A stretch of DNA of 64,000 nucleotides from an uncultured Rhodospirillales bacterium (GTDB lineage Bacteria; Pseudomonadota; Alphaproteobacteria; Acetobacterales; Acetobacteraceae): the NCBI GenBank assembly GCA_903823665.1, contig CAIJTR010000060.1:1-64000 (forward strand), in the 5' to 3' direction. Shown in pieces: positions 33,464 to 41,997 of this stretch (positions within the stretch are counted from its first letter, which is position 1; each line of letters opens with the position of its first letter). The translations under genes were made by a program, and so were the position numbers. Below the pieces are notes generated by a model. That model saw only the letters and a list, made by a program, of their open reading frames with translations. It did not search any database and was not told where the DNA came from.

Positions 33464-33922
33464 ATGCTCATTCGACGAGACCGCGCGATGGTGGCCGTCA
33501 CCATCATGCTCGACGTGGCCTTTCATGGTGGAAGAAATGCCACCGTCAGCGCCGCCGACATGGCGGAACGGCTCGGCATGGCAAGGCGCGGCATGGAGCC
33601 GCTGCTCCAGGCCCTCTCTCGCGCCGGATTGCTCGATTCCGTGCGCGGCCCTCGCGGAGGCTATCGTCTCGGCCGGCCCCGCCGTGATATCGCGCTGTCT
33701 GAGGTCGTCTCCGTCGCCGTCACCAATGGGGGAGACACAACCGAGCCCGAAAGCGGCCCGGCCGGAGCGCTTCAAATCGACGTCGTAGATCCGCTTTGGC
33801 AAGAAATCGACGCCGCCGCCCAGGCTCGCCTCGGTGCCCTCACGCTTGACGACCTGATCAAACGCGCCGCCGCCGCCGGATTGCGAAGGCCCACCGCAGA
33901 GCCGATCAGCTTCGCAATCTAG
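33464..33922 (+). CDS. Rrf2 family transcriptional regulator
   Basis: Protein of 152 aa with the winged-helix start of Rrf2 proteins. The recognition region reads VSAADMAERLGMARRGMEPLLQALSRAGLLDSVRGPRGGYRLGRP. No cysteine is present, so it cannot hold the iron-sulfur cluster of IscR or NsrR and is closer in design to CymR-type sulfur regulators. ATG 33464 has a GGGGGGA site at good spacing. It diverges from cysK and probably controls it. Similar dyads at cysK and cysI suggest a wider sulfur regulon; that is inference. Confidence 0.85.
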   Translation: MLIRRDRAMVAVTIMLDVAFHGGRNATVSAADMAERLGMARRGMEPLLQALSRAGLLDSVRGPRGGYRLGRPRRDIALSEVVSVAVTNGGDTTEPESGPAGALQIDVVDPLWQEIDAAAQARLGALTLDDLIKRAAAAGLRRPTAEPISFAI

Positions 33923-33935
33923 CCAGCAGCGCGGG

Positions 33936-34427
33936 TCATTTTGATATCGTAACGAATAGCGCGTGCCAATGCTCGTTCCGTATTTCAATTTTTGCGGAAA
34001 TTCGTGAAACAAGCGTGATAAAGCGCCGCACCGGCCAGCTGTCACACCCGCCCAGATGAAATACTGCTGTCTCCACGTAGATCATCCGAATGGTTAGCTC
34101 GAAGTAGCTACGCCCCTCAGCACCAGCGTCATCGCCGCCCACTCGTATCCGAATGCACTCAACCCGCTCCAGGCCCCGGCGCATTGTCCACTGCGAAACT
34201 TCACAGCCGCGCATCGTGAAATCACCGCTGACAATCCGTCCCAACAGCGCCCAAACCACCGCCCAGGGTCGCCCCTGCAAAGCCGGCATGTCGAGGCTCA
34301 ACAGCAGCTGCGCCACCCACAAAACCGCCACCCAGCCCACCGCATTCCGCCCAGCCACAGCTCCGCCATGGGCACCAATCGGTGCAATCAGGCTCGAAGA
34401 GGGGGGGGAAGCAATGCGCGAGATCAT
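33936..34427 (-). CDS. Unknown protein, paralogue of the gene at 3305-3760
   Basis: Protein of 163 aa of unknown function. It shares SLIA-x-IGA-x-GGAV-x-G (about residues 12-26) and FTMRGCEVSQWTMRRGLERVECIRI (about 70-94) with the product at 3305. Residues 29-46 are hydrophobic and might form one membrane segment. The C-terminal 25 residues differ from the paralogue. It converges on the Rrf2 gene with 13 bases between stops. ATG 34427 has at best a weak ribosome binding site. A TTGCGA-N17-ATGTAG element would start transcription almost at the ATG. Confidence 0.55.
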   Translation of the reverse strand: MISRIASPPSSSLIAPIGAHGGAVAGRNAVGWVAVLWVAQLLLSLDMPALQGRPWAVVWALLGRIVSGDFTMRGCEVSQWTMRRGLERVECIRIRVGGDDAGAEGRSYFELTIRMIYVETAVFHLGGCDSWPVRRFITLVSRISAKIEIRNEHWHALFVTISK

Positions 34428-34542
34428 CCGCCAGTCTACATCACACCCGAGGGGTGGCTCGCAAGCGCAAAATATTACTTAACGCATTATTATCGTTGAG
34501 AAAGCGCTAAATTCACAGCAGATACAAATAGGCCCGCGAACC

Positions 34543-34734
34543 TCACCCGACCAGCGAAAACACCAGCGTCAGCAGTCCGCCAATCACCACAGCGAGTGCC
34601 AGGTCACGTACGCATGGCCCGCGGCCCTCCGTCGCCAGCCAGGCCATCACAACGGCGTCGTCGCCCTGCTGCAGCACCGCGGGGTGAGCCAGATTGGCCT
34701 TGTCCTGGAACAGCTGAGGATTGAACACCGACAT
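34543..34734 (-). CDS. Small single-pass membrane protein
   Basis: Protein of 63 aa from ATG 34734, preceded by GGAG with a six-base spacer. The first 40 residues are soluble (FNPQLFQDKANLAHPAVLQ). The last 20 (LALAVVIGGLLTLVFSLVG) form a membrane helix, so it is a tail-anchored type. A longer frame starting at 34782 lacks a ribosome binding site. It is divergent from the DUF2849-cysI operon across a region with two dyads, so it may be co-regulated with sulfite reduction. I do not recognise the family. Confidence 0.6.
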   Translation of the reverse strand: MSVFNPQLFQDKANLAHPAVLQQGDDAVVMAWLATEGRGPCVRDLALAVVIGGLLTLVFSLVG

Positions 34735-34800
34735 GGCGATCTCCGGGTTGCACGTTGATCTCGAACATATATCATTTTTCACAAAATGAAAGTGTAAAAA

Positions 34801-34830
34801 CTAAATCACCTAAAATTTAACGTGATTTAG
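34801..34830. promoter_or_regulatory. Perfect dyad, candidate operator 1 of the cysI region
   Basis: CTAAATCAC (34801-34809), a 12-base spacer and GTGATTTAG (34822-34830), a perfect 9-base inverted repeat. It lies in the AT-rich spacer between the small membrane protein gene and the DUF2849-cysI operon. Confidence 0.65.
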
Positions 34831-34881
34831 AAAATGTGGCCGCTTGAACCCCGCACATGAAGCGTCTATCTCTGATATGAT

Positions 34882-34906
34882 ATATCACGACAAATAAATG
34901 TGATAT
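34882..34906. promoter_or_regulatory. Second dyad, candidate operator 2 of the cysI region
   Basis: ATATCAC (34882-34888), an 11-base spacer and GTGATAT (34900-34906). It has the same ATCAC/GTGAT core as the dyad at 34801 and lies about 40 bases before the DUF2849 start, a position that fits control of the cysI operon promoter. Confidence 0.6.
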
Positions 34907-34947
34907 CCCGCAGTCTCAGCCACCTTCGCTCCCCAGGATCACCGCGC

Positions 34948-35259
34948 ATGAAACTCTCCGTCGTCACCGCCAATCGTTTGCGCGATGGTGCCATTTTGTG
35001 GCTCGGGGCAGGCCCGGCTTGGCGGGAACACTTTGCCGAGGCGCAGCCATTCGATGCCGATGCCCTCGTCATCGCGCTGGAGTTTGGTGCCCGCGAAGTG
35101 GCGTTGCAGCGCGTCATCGGCGTCTACGCGGTGGATGTCGAACACAACACCGGCACGCTCTCACCCCTCAGCGCACGTGAACGGGTTCGCGCCCACGGCC
35201 CCAGCGTCCGCCCGGATCTCGGCTACGGCCAAACCCACAACACATTGGTGGAGGCCTGA
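34948..35259 (+). CDS. DUF2849 family protein of the sulfite reductase operon
   Basis: Protein of 103 aa matching DUF2849, a small family regularly found directly before the sulfite or nitrite reductase gene in alphaproteobacteria. Function is unknown. The stretch LRDGAILWLGAGPAWREHFAEA is typical. ATG 34948 is preceded by AGGATC; an in-frame ATG at 34900 falls inside the operator region and is less likely. It ends two bases before the cysI start, so translation is probably coupled. Confidence 0.85.
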   Translation: MKLSVVTANRLRDGAILWLGAGPAWREHFAEAQPFDADALVIALEFGAREVALQRVIGVYAVDVEHNTGTLSPLSARERVRAHGPSVRPDLGYGQTHNTLVEA

Positions 35260-35261
35260 TC

Positions 35262-36965
35262 ATGGACGGCATTTCCCACATCCAGCCGCCCGCCGGTTCG
35301 CAAGACGTCGGCATTTATCATTATGATGGGCTCGATCGCGCGTGGCTCGCCCGCCGGGTGGAGGAATTCCGCGAGCAGGTCCAGCGCCGCATGGCAGGCG
35401 GCCTCACCGAGGACGAATTCAAGCCGCTCCGCCTGATGAACGGCCTCTACCTCCAACTGCACGCCTATATGCTGCGCGTGGCCATCCCCTACGGCATCGT
35501 CAGCTCCACCCAACTGCGCAAAATGGCTCATGTCGCGCGGAAATATGACCGCGATTACGGCCATTTCACCACACGCCAGAACATCCAGTTCAACTGGATC
35601 AAGCTGGAGCAGGCCCCCGATATCCTGGCCGAGCTGGCCGAGGTGGACATCCACGCCATCCAGACCAGCGGCAACTGCATCCGCAACGTCACCACCGACC
35701 AGTTCGCCGGTGCCGCCGCCGATGAGATCATCGACCCGCGCGTCTACGCCGAAATCCTGCGCCAATGGTCCACCGACCATCCGGAATTCCTGTTCCTGCC
35801 GCGCAAGTTCAAAATCGCCCTCACCGGCAGTGAGAAGGACCGTGCGGCCATCAAGCTGCACGACATCGGCATCCTCACCACCCGCAACGAACACGGCGAG
35901 CCTGGCTTCACCGTCTATGTCGGCGGCGGTCTCGGCCGCACCCCCGTCATCGGTGTTAAAATCCGCCAATGGCTGCAGGTGAGCGACCTGCTGCGCTACA
36001 TGGAAGCCATTCTGCGCGTCTATAATGCGGCCGGCAGACGGGACAATCTCTACAAGGCCCGCATCAAAATCCTCGTCCGCGAAACCGGGGCCGAGAAATT
36101 CGCCGAGCAGGTCGAAGCCGAGTTCGCCCGCCTCTCCGGTGACCGTTTCAACCTCCCGCCCGAAGTTGTGTCTGCCATCCAGGCCCGCTTCGGCGCACCA
36201 CGCTTCGCCAATCTGCCCGCCACATCCACCGCATTTGACCGCGCGATGCTCACCAACCCAGCCTTTGCCCAATGGGTCGGCACCAACACCCACCCGCACC
36301 GCATGCCCGGCTACATCTCCGCCGTCATCTCGCTGAAACCCGTCGGCGGCATCCCCGGTGACGCCAGCTCAGCACAGATCGACCACATTGCCGCTCTCGC
36401 TGACCGCTATTCCTTCGGCGAGGCCCGCGTGGCGCATGAGCAGAACGTCGTCCTCGCCCATGTCCGCCTCGACGACCTGTTCGCCCTCTGGCAGGAACTG
36501 CAGCCCGCCGCCATCGACACACCCAATATCGGCCTCATCACCGATATCATCGCCTGCCCGGGGCTGGATTATTGCGAGCTTGCCAACGCCCGCTCCATCC
36601 CCGTCGCACAGGCCATCAGCGAGCGCTTCGCCGATCTGGCCCGCCAGCATGACATCGGCGAACTGCATCTGAACATCTCAGGCTGCATCAATGCCTGCGC
36701 GCATCACCATGTCGGCCATATCGGCATTCTCGGCGTCGATAAGCATGGCGAGGAGGCCTATCTCATCAGCCTCGGCGGGGCCGCCGACGAAAACGCCGCC
36801 CTCGGCCAGTTGCTCGGTGCCGCCATGCCCGCCCATGTCGTGCCGGACGTGATCGAGCGCGTCATCGCCATCTACCTCGCCCATCGCACACAAGGTGAGC
36901 GCTTCATCGACAGTTTTCGCCGTCTGGGCATGGCCCCATTCAAGGAGGCCGCCAATGCCCGCTGA
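35262..36965 (+). CDS. cysI: Sulfite reductase hemoprotein (nitrite/sulfite reductase)
   Basis: Protein of 567 aa with two ferredoxin-like and two siroheme/4Fe-4S domains. The repeat includes YGHFTTRQNIQFNWIKLE early and ACPGLDYCELA plus LNISGCINACAHHH late. The four cysteines of these last two motifs bind the iron-sulfur cluster coupled to siroheme. It reduces sulfite to sulfide, which cysK at 33 kb can use. A nitrite-reducing role is formally possible, but the DUF2849/DUF934 neighbours favour sulfite. Its siroheme could be made by the CysG-type protein at the right edge. Confidence 0.92.
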   Translation: MDGISHIQPPAGSQDVGIYHYDGLDRAWLARRVEEFREQVQRRMAGGLTEDEFKPLRLMNGLYLQLHAYMLRVAIPYGIVSSTQLRKMAHVARKYDRDYGHFTTRQNIQFNWIKLEQAPDILAELAEVDIHAIQTSGNCIRNVTTDQFAGAAADEIIDPRVYAEILRQWSTDHPEFLFLPRKFKIALTGSEKDRAAIKLHDIGILTTRNEHGEPGFTVYVGGGLGRTPVIGVKIRQWLQVSDLLRYMEAILRVYNAAGRRDNLYKARIKILVRETGAEKFAEQVEAEFARLSGDRFNLPPEVVSAIQARFGAPRFANLPATSTAFDRAMLTNPAFAQWVGTNTHPHRMPGYISAVISLKPVGGIPGDASSAQIDHIAALADRYSFGEARVAHEQNVVLAHVRLDDLFALWQELQPAAIDTPNIGLITDIIACPGLDYCELANARSIPVAQAISERFADLARQHDIGELHLNISGCINACAHHHVGHIGILGVDKHGEEAYLISLGGAADENAALGQLLGAAMPAHVVPDVIERVIAIYLAHRTQGERFIDSFRRLGMAPFKEAANAR

Positions 36966-37365
36966 AATCATCGACCGCACCGGCCACCTCGTCCCCGGCG
37001 ATCACGCCGAGCCGGACGTGACGCTGGAACCCGCCTCCTCGATTGACGCGCTGCTGCCAAATCTCGGCACTCTCAAATGCATCGCCGTGAGTTTCCCAAA
37101 ATTCCGCGATGGCCGCGGCTTCACCCATATCCGCGCCCTTCGCGAGAACGGCTTCAAAGGTGAAATCCGTGCGGTCGGCCACGTGCTGCCAGACCAGTTT
37201 CTGTCTTTGTGCCGGTGCGGCGTCTCTACCGTGACGCTTCCGGAAGGTGCGGCCCCAGCTTTGTGGCGCAATGTCCTGGCCTTGCATGGTGGCGATACCA
37301 CGCAACCCCTTGCAGAACGCCCACTTCCCCTGTTGCGCCGCCTCGCCGTGCCCTTTGACGCCTGA
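36955..37365 (+). CDS. DUF934 family protein of the sulfite reductase operon
   Basis: Protein of 136 aa resembling DUF934, a family of unknown role linked to assimilatory sulfite reductase genes. Conserved features are IAVSFPKFRDGRGFTHIRALRE and GHVLPDQF. ATG 36955 overlaps the cysI end by 11 bases, implying coupled translation. In many related operons cysH lies between cysI and this gene; it is absent here. An upstream in-frame start at 36895 would overlap cysI by 71 bases and is rejected. Confidence 0.85.
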   Translation: MPAEIIDRTGHLVPGDHAEPDVTLEPASSIDALLPNLGTLKCIAVSFPKFRDGRGFTHIRALRENGFKGEIRAVGHVLPDQFLSLCRCGVSTVTLPEGAAPALWRNVLALHGGDTTQPLAERPLPLLRRLAVPFDA

Positions 37366-37380
37366 TCGGCGCGCAATGGG

Positions 37381-37409
37381 CTGTCATTAAACCTTCATAA
37401 AACTGCAAT
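37381..37409 (+). promoter_or_regulatory. Pho box with three half-sites upstream of pstS
   Basis: CTGTCAT (37381), CCTTCAT (37392) and CTGCAAT (37403) are seven-base units repeated every 11 bases with A-rich spacers. The first unit is a perfect PhoB consensus half-site. They lie about 70-97 bases before the pstS ATG. PhoB is encoded at the end of the same cluster, so autoregulation under phosphate starvation is likely. Confidence 0.85.
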
Positions 37410-37477
37410 CTTCCAGACACGCTCCCTGCGTAGGTTCCGGGCGTCCACTAAATGTACACGGACTCCTCGGAGGAATC

Positions 37478-38488
37478 ATGAAGATCGCATCAACGGCTCT
37501 GGCCATCGCCCTCGCCGGAATCTCCACCGCAGCGCTCGCACAGCCTATCACAGGCGCAGGCTCCAGCTTCGCCGCACCGATCTATGGCAAGTGGGGCGAA
37601 GCCGCCGCCGCCGCCATCGGCACAAAGCTGAACTACCAGTCCATCGGCTCCGGTGCCGGCATCAACCAGGTCAACGCCCGCACCGTCGATTTCGGCGCGT
37701 CGGACATGCCGGTGAAGGCTGAAGACCTCGCCGCCCACAAGCTGATGCAGTTCCCCACCGTCATCGGTGGCGTGGTCATCATCGTCAACATCCCAGGCGT
37801 TGAGCCCGACCAGCTTAAGCTGTCCGGTGAACTGCTGAGCGAGTTTTATCTCGGCAAGATCACCAAGTGGAACGACGCGAAGATTGTTGAGATGAACAAT
37901 GGCCTGAAGCTGCCGGACCTTGCCATCGCCCCGGTCTACCGCGCCGATGGTTCGGGCACGACCTTCGTGTTCACCGATTACCTCTCAATGCTTGACCCCA
38001 ACTGGAAGTCCACCGTCGGTTCTTCGACGAGCGTGAAGTGGCCGGTTGGCAATGGTGCCAAGGGCAGCGAGGGCGTCTCCGCCGTGGTTCGTCAGGTCAA
38101 GGGCGGCATTGGCTACGCTGAGAGCGCCTATGCGGCTCAGAACCACCTGACAACCACCCAGATGCGCAACAAGGCCGGCAGCTTCGTGAAGCCGAACATG
38201 GAGAGCTTCGCCGCGGCTGCGAAATTCGCAGACTGGTCCAAGGTGCAGAACTTTGCCATCGACCTCAACGACCAGCAGGGTGCGGCCAGCTGGCCGATCG
38301 AGTCGGCCACGTTTGTGCTGCTGCCGACCGACGCGAAGGACCCGGCACAGACCCAGGCCGTCATCAAGTTCTTCGACTCTTCGTTCAAGAACGGCAACAA
38401 GATCGCAACCGATCTGCTCTATGTGCCGTTGCCGGAAGCCATCCAGAACACCATCCGCGCCGCCTGGTCCGCCCAGTACAAAGGCTGA
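37478..38488 (+). CDS. pstS: Phosphate ABC transporter, periplasmic binding protein
   Basis: Protein of 336 aa with a signal peptide cut near ALAQPIT. Phosphate-binding motifs are ITGAGSSFAAPIYGKW, YQSIGSGAGINQV, DFGASDMPV and YRADGSGTTFVFTDYLS, as in E. coli PstS. A strong GGAGGAAT site precedes ATG. A Pho box lies upstream, and a perfect hairpin between pstS and pstC may keep its mRNA level above that of the permease genes. Confidence 0.96.
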   Translation: MKIASTALAIALAGISTAALAQPITGAGSSFAAPIYGKWGEAAAAAIGTKLNYQSIGSGAGINQVNARTVDFGASDMPVKAEDLAAHKLMQFPTVIGGVVIIVNIPGVEPDQLKLSGELLSEFYLGKITKWNDAKIVEMNNGLKLPDLAIAPVYRADGSGTTFVFTDYLSMLDPNWKSTVGSSTSVKWPVGNGAKGSEGVSAVVRQVKGGIGYAESAYAAQNHLTTTQMRNKAGSFVKPNMESFAAAAKFADWSKVQNFAIDLNDQQGAASWPIESATFVLLPTDAKDPAQTQAVIKFFDSSFKNGNKIATDLLYVPLPEAIQNTIRAAWSAQYKG

Positions 38489-38508
38489 TCCGAGGGCCTG
38501 AAGCCAAT

Positions 38509-38538
38509 CCGGCGGCGACCCTCATGGGTCGCCGCCGG
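38509..38538 (+). terminator. Strong hairpin between pstS and pstC
   Basis: A perfect 13-base stem (CCGGCGGCGACCC at 38509-38521 with GGGTCGCCGCCGG at 38526-38538) and the loop TCAT. Only TCCTTCCTTC follows, with no uninterrupted T-run. It is better read as a partial terminator or an mRNA 3'-end stabiliser than as the end of the operon. Confidence 0.75.
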
Positions 38539-38564
38539 TCCTTCCTTCAAAACGGAACAGCGCA

Positions 38565-39524
38565 TTGTCACAGTCGGCAGCTTCATCACCCCACAAAAGC
38601 AGCTCCAGCGGCATGTTGGGTGATAAAATCTTCGCAGGCATCGCCACCGCCTGCGGTGTTTTGGTGCTGGTCATCCTCAGCGCCATCATCATCTCACTCT
38701 TCGTCGGCGGTCTCCCAGCGTTCCGTGCATTCGGACCGGGGTTCCTGACGAACACAGACTGGGATCCGGTCAAGCAGGTATACGGGGCGGCGGTGCCAAT
38801 CTACGGCACGCTGATCACCGCCGTGCTGGCCATCCTCCTCGCCGTTCCGCTCGCATTCGGCATCGCCTTCTACCTCACCGAACTGGCACCGCAATGGTTC
38901 CGCCAGCCGGTCGGCACCGCCATTGAGTTGCTTGCCGCCGTGCCATCGATCATCTACGGCATGTGGGGTTTCTTCATCATCGTGCCGATCATGGGCGATT
39001 ACGTGCAGCCCTTCCTCATCGACACGCTGGGTGAGGTGCCGTTGATCGGCGCTTTGTTTCAGGGCCCCGCCTTCGGCACCGGCATCCTCACATCCGCCCT
39101 GATCCTGGCCATCATGATCCTGCCATTCATCGCAGCCACCATGCGCGATGTGTTCCTCACCGTGCCCGGCGTGTTCAAGGAATCGGCCTACGGTGTCGGC
39201 TGCACCACGTGGGAGGTGATGCGCTCCATTGTGCTCCCTTACACCCGTGCCTCGGTGGTCGGCGGCGTCATGCTCGGCCTCGGTCGTGCGCTCGGTGAGA
39301 CGATGGCCGTAACCTTCGTCATAGGCAACACCAACCGCATCTCCACCAGCCTCTTTGGCCCCGGCAACACCATCGCTTCGATCGTCGCACTTGAGTTTCC
39401 GGAAAGCCCGGCCGGCTCACTGAAGTTGTCCTCGCTGCTGGCCCTGGGCTTCTTGCTGTTCGTCATCTCGTTCATCGTGCTGGCCATTTCGCGCTTCCTG
39501 CTGCGCACCAAGGTGACAAAATGA
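38565..39524 (+). CDS. pstC: Phosphate ABC transporter permease PstC
   Basis: Protein of 319 aa with six or more membrane segments and the permease loop [19 protein letters not shown], whose EAA-type glycine contacts PstB. It forms the membrane channel with PstA. The start used is TTG 38565, with GGAACAG upstream. ATG 38613 would remove 16 polar residues and cannot be excluded. It overlaps pstA by 4 bases. Confidence 0.95.
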   Translation: MSQSAASSPHKSSSSGMLGDKIFAGIATACGVLVLVILSAIIISLFVGGLPAFRAFGPGFLTNTDWDPVKQVYGAAVPIYGTLITAVLAILLAVPLAFGIAFYLTELAPQWFRQPVGTAIELLAAVPSIIYGMWGFFIIVPIMGDYVQPFLIDTLGEVPLIGALFQGPAFGTGILTSALILAIMILPFIAATMRDVFLTVPGVFKESAYGVGCTTWEVMRSIVLPYTRASVVGGVMLGLGRALGETMAVTFVIGNTNRISTSLFGPGNTIASIVALEFPESPAGSLKLSSLLALGFLLFVISFIVLAISRFLLRTKVTK

Positions 39525-40414
39525 GCGCCACCCTCGCCACCACAGCAATCCCCGGCGGCGCACGTGACCCGAGCGTGGCGCAATCGCTGTCCCGCCGTCG
39601 CCATCGCGCCAACGTCATCGTCAAAACGCTGTGCGTTCTGGCAACCGCCGTGGGCCTGATCTTCCTCGTGGCCATTCTGGGCACGCTGCTCTGGCTCGGC
39701 TTTTCCGGCCTGCGTCTGGGCGTGTTCACCGAAATGACCAAACCGCCAGGCTCCGGTGGCGGCCTGCTGAACGCCATAGCAGGCTCGCTGATCCAGACCA
39801 TCATTGGCACCGCCATCGGCACACCAATCGGCCTGATGGTCGGCACCTACCTGTCGGAATACGCAAAGGGCACATATCTGGGCAACGCCGTCCGCTTCGT
39901 GTCGGACGTGCTGCTCTCCGCCCCCTCCATCCTCATCGGCCTGTTCGTCTATGAGGTGTTCGTCGAGCCCTTTGGCGGCTTCTCGGGCATAGCCGGCTGC
40001 GTCGCACTCGCGGTCATCGTCATCCCCATCGTCGTCCGCACCACCGAGGACATGTTGAACCTCATCCCAACCGCCCTGCGGGAAGCGGCCGTGGCCTTGG
40101 GTGCGCCGAAATGGAAATCGATCGTCTTCGTCTGCTACCCAGCAGCACTCAGCGGCATCGCCACTGGCGTTCTGCTCGCCATCGCCCGCGTTGCCGGTGA
40201 AACCGCCCCGCTGCTGTTCACCTCGCTCGGCAACCTCAACTGGTCGCTCGATATGTCGGCACCAATGTCCAGCCTTCCCGTCACCATCTACCAATATGCC
40301 GGCTCCCCGTTCGAGGACTGGGTGCAGCTTGCCTGGGTGGGAGCATTGCTCATCACCTTCGGCGTGCTGGCATTGAACATCATGGCCCGCGTCGTTTTGC
40401 GGCCGCGCGGCTGA
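39521..40414 (+). CDS. pstA: Phosphate ABC transporter permease PstA
   Basis: Protein of 297 aa with six membrane segments and the permease loop [22 protein letters not shown]. It pairs with PstC. The [24 protein letters not shown] stretch is typical of PstA. ATGA overlap with pstC and a 10-base gap to pstB show operon structure. Confidence 0.95.
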   Translation: MSATLATTAIPGGARDPSVAQSLSRRRHRANVIVKTLCVLATAVGLIFLVAILGTLLWLGFSGLRLGVFTEMTKPPGSGGGLLNAIAGSLIQTIIGTAIGTPIGLMVGTYLSEYAKGTYLGNAVRFVSDVLLSAPSILIGLFVYEVFVEPFGGFSGIAGCVALAVIVIPIVVRTTEDMLNLIPTALREAAVALGAPKWKSIVFVCYPAALSGIATGVLLAIARVAGETAPLLFTSLGNLNWSLDMSAPMSSLPVTIYQYAGSPFEDWVQLAWVGALLITFGVLALNIMARVVLRPRG

Positions 40415-40424
40415 GGAGGCCGAT

Positions 40425-41252
40425 ATGAGCACCACCAATGAAACTGCGGGAAAAACCTCAATGGGCGGCATGCAGGCCACGTCGAGCGCGACGCTCAATG
40501 AAACCCGCATCGCCATCAGCAACGTGGATTTCTTCTACGGTCAGAACAAGGCGCTGAAGGGCATCAACCTCAACCTGCCGGCAAAACAGGTCACCGGCAT
40601 GATCGGCCCGTCCGGTTGCGGCAAATCCACCCTGCTGCGCGTGCTGAACCGCATGTATGACCTCTACCCCGGCCAGCGCGCCGAGGGGCAGGTGATGTTT
40701 GATGGGGAGAACATCCTCAAGCCGGATCTCGATCTCAACCAACTGCGCAGCCGCATCGGCATGGTATTCCAAAAGCCCACGCCGTTCCCAATGTCGATCT
40801 ATGACAACATCGCCTTCGGGGTGAAGCTGCACGAAAAGCTCAGCAAATCCGACATGGATGAGCGCGTTGAATGGTCGCTCACCCGCTCCGCCCTGTGGGG
40901 TGAGGTGAAGGACCGTTTGGGCTCGTCGGCGGCCGGTCTCTCCGGTGGTCAGCAGCAGCGCCTTTGCATCGCCCGCACCATCGCCACCCGCCCAGACGTC
41001 ATCCTGCTCGACGAGCCAACCTCCGCTCTCGACCCGATCAGCACGCTGAAGGTGGAGGAGCTGATCGACGAGTTGAAGCATGACTTCACCATCGCCATCG
41101 TCACCCACAACATGCAGCAGGCGGCCCGCTGCGCCGATCAGGTGGCGTTCTTCTACATCGGCGAACTTGTCGAGGTCGGCACGGCCTCGCAAATGTTCAC
41201 CTCGCCGCGCGAGAAGCGCACCCAGGAATACATCACCGGCCGGTTCGGCTAA
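40425..41252 (+). CDS. pstB: Phosphate ABC transporter ATPase PstB
   Basis: Protein of 275 aa. Walker A is GPSGCGKST, the signature is LSGGQQQRL, Walker B is [12 protein letters not shown] and the switch His is in [31 protein letters not shown] is characteristic of PstB. An N-terminal extension of about 28 residues precedes the ATPase core. It energises PstCA and also takes part in phosphate signalling through PhoU. Confidence 0.97.
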   Translation: MSTTNETAGKTSMGGMQATSSATLNETRIAISNVDFFYGQNKALKGINLNLPAKQVTGMIGPSGCGKSTLLRVLNRMYDLYPGQRAEGQVMFDGENILKPDLDLNQLRSRIGMVFQKPTPFPMSIYDNIAFGVKLHEKLSKSDMDERVEWSLTRSALWGEVKDRLGSSAAGLSGGQQQRLCIARTIATRPDVILLDEPTSALDPISTLKVEELIDELKHDFTIAIVTHNMQQAARCADQVAFFYIGELVEVGTASQMFTSPREKRTQEYITGRFG

Positions 41253-41265
41253 GGGGATCACATAG

Positions 41266-41988
41266 ATGGCATCGGATGCTGAACACATCGTCAAAAGCTA
41301 CGAAGTTGAACTGAACCGTCTGCGCACGTTGATTTCGGACATGGGCGGCATGGTCGAGCATCAGGTCTCAGACGCCTGTGACGCCGTGCTGAACGGCAAT
41401 GGGGAGGCCGCCACTTCGGCGATTTCCGAAGACCCGAAGGTGGACGCAGCCGAGAAGGAGATCGAGCAATTCGTCATCAAGTTGCTCGCCCTGCGTCAGC
41501 CGATGGCCGGCGATCTCCGCCAGATCGTCTCCTCGCTGAAGATCACCGGCGATCTTGAGCGCATCGGTGACTATGCCGCCAACGTGGCCAAGCGCAGCCT
41601 CGTGCTGTCGCAATTCACGCTGCCCTATACGCTCTCCGGCCTCGCCAACATGACGCGCCTGGTTCAAGCCAGCCTGAAGGACGTCATCGACGCGGCAGGC
41701 GAGGGTGACAGCATCAAGGCGCTCGAAGTCTGGCGCTCCGACGAGCAGATCGACGACATCTATAACGGCCTGTTCCGCGAGCTCATCACCTACATGATGG
41801 AAGACCCGCGCAACATCACGCCGTGCACGCATCTGCTGTTCATCGCCAAAAATCTTGAGCGAATCGGTGATCACGCAACCAACATCGCCGAGACGGTCTA
41901 CTACGCCGCCACTGGCGAAACCCTGCTTACGGCCCGTCCGAAGGGCGATACCTCAGCCTACGCCGTGGTTCGCCCGGCGCGCGACTAA
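41266..41988 (+). CDS. phoU: Phosphate signalling regulator PhoU
   Basis: Protein of 240 aa with two PhoU helical domains. Each carries the E(K/R)IGDxAxN motif: LERIGDYAANVAKR at about residue 98 and LERIGDHATNIAET at about 197, the metal-binding repeats. It links the Pst transporter to the PhoR-PhoB system. It lies 13 bases after pstB and 9 bases before phoB. Confidence 0.96.
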   Translation: MASDAEHIVKSYEVELNRLRTLISDMGGMVEHQVSDACDAVLNGNGEAATSAISEDPKVDAAEKEIEQFVIKLLALRQPMAGDLRQIVSSLKITGDLERIGDYAANVAKRSLVLSQFTLPYTLSGLANMTRLVQASLKDVIDAAGEGDSIKALEVWRSDEQIDDIYNGLFRELITYMMEDPRNITPCTHLLFIAKNLERIGDHATNIAETVYYAATGETLLTARPKGDTSAYAVVRPARD

Positions 41989-41997
41989 GGAGGCATC

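Noticed and set aside
33923-34542. Possible phage remnant around the unknown paralogue
   Set aside because: No phage gene, and composition of the gene itself is like its surroundings. A second copy at 3.3 kb lies in an unrelated context.
39239-40522. Minus-strand open frame of 427 codons opposite pstC and pstA
   Set aside because: It lies across two well-defined permease genes and shows only compositionally biased sequence.
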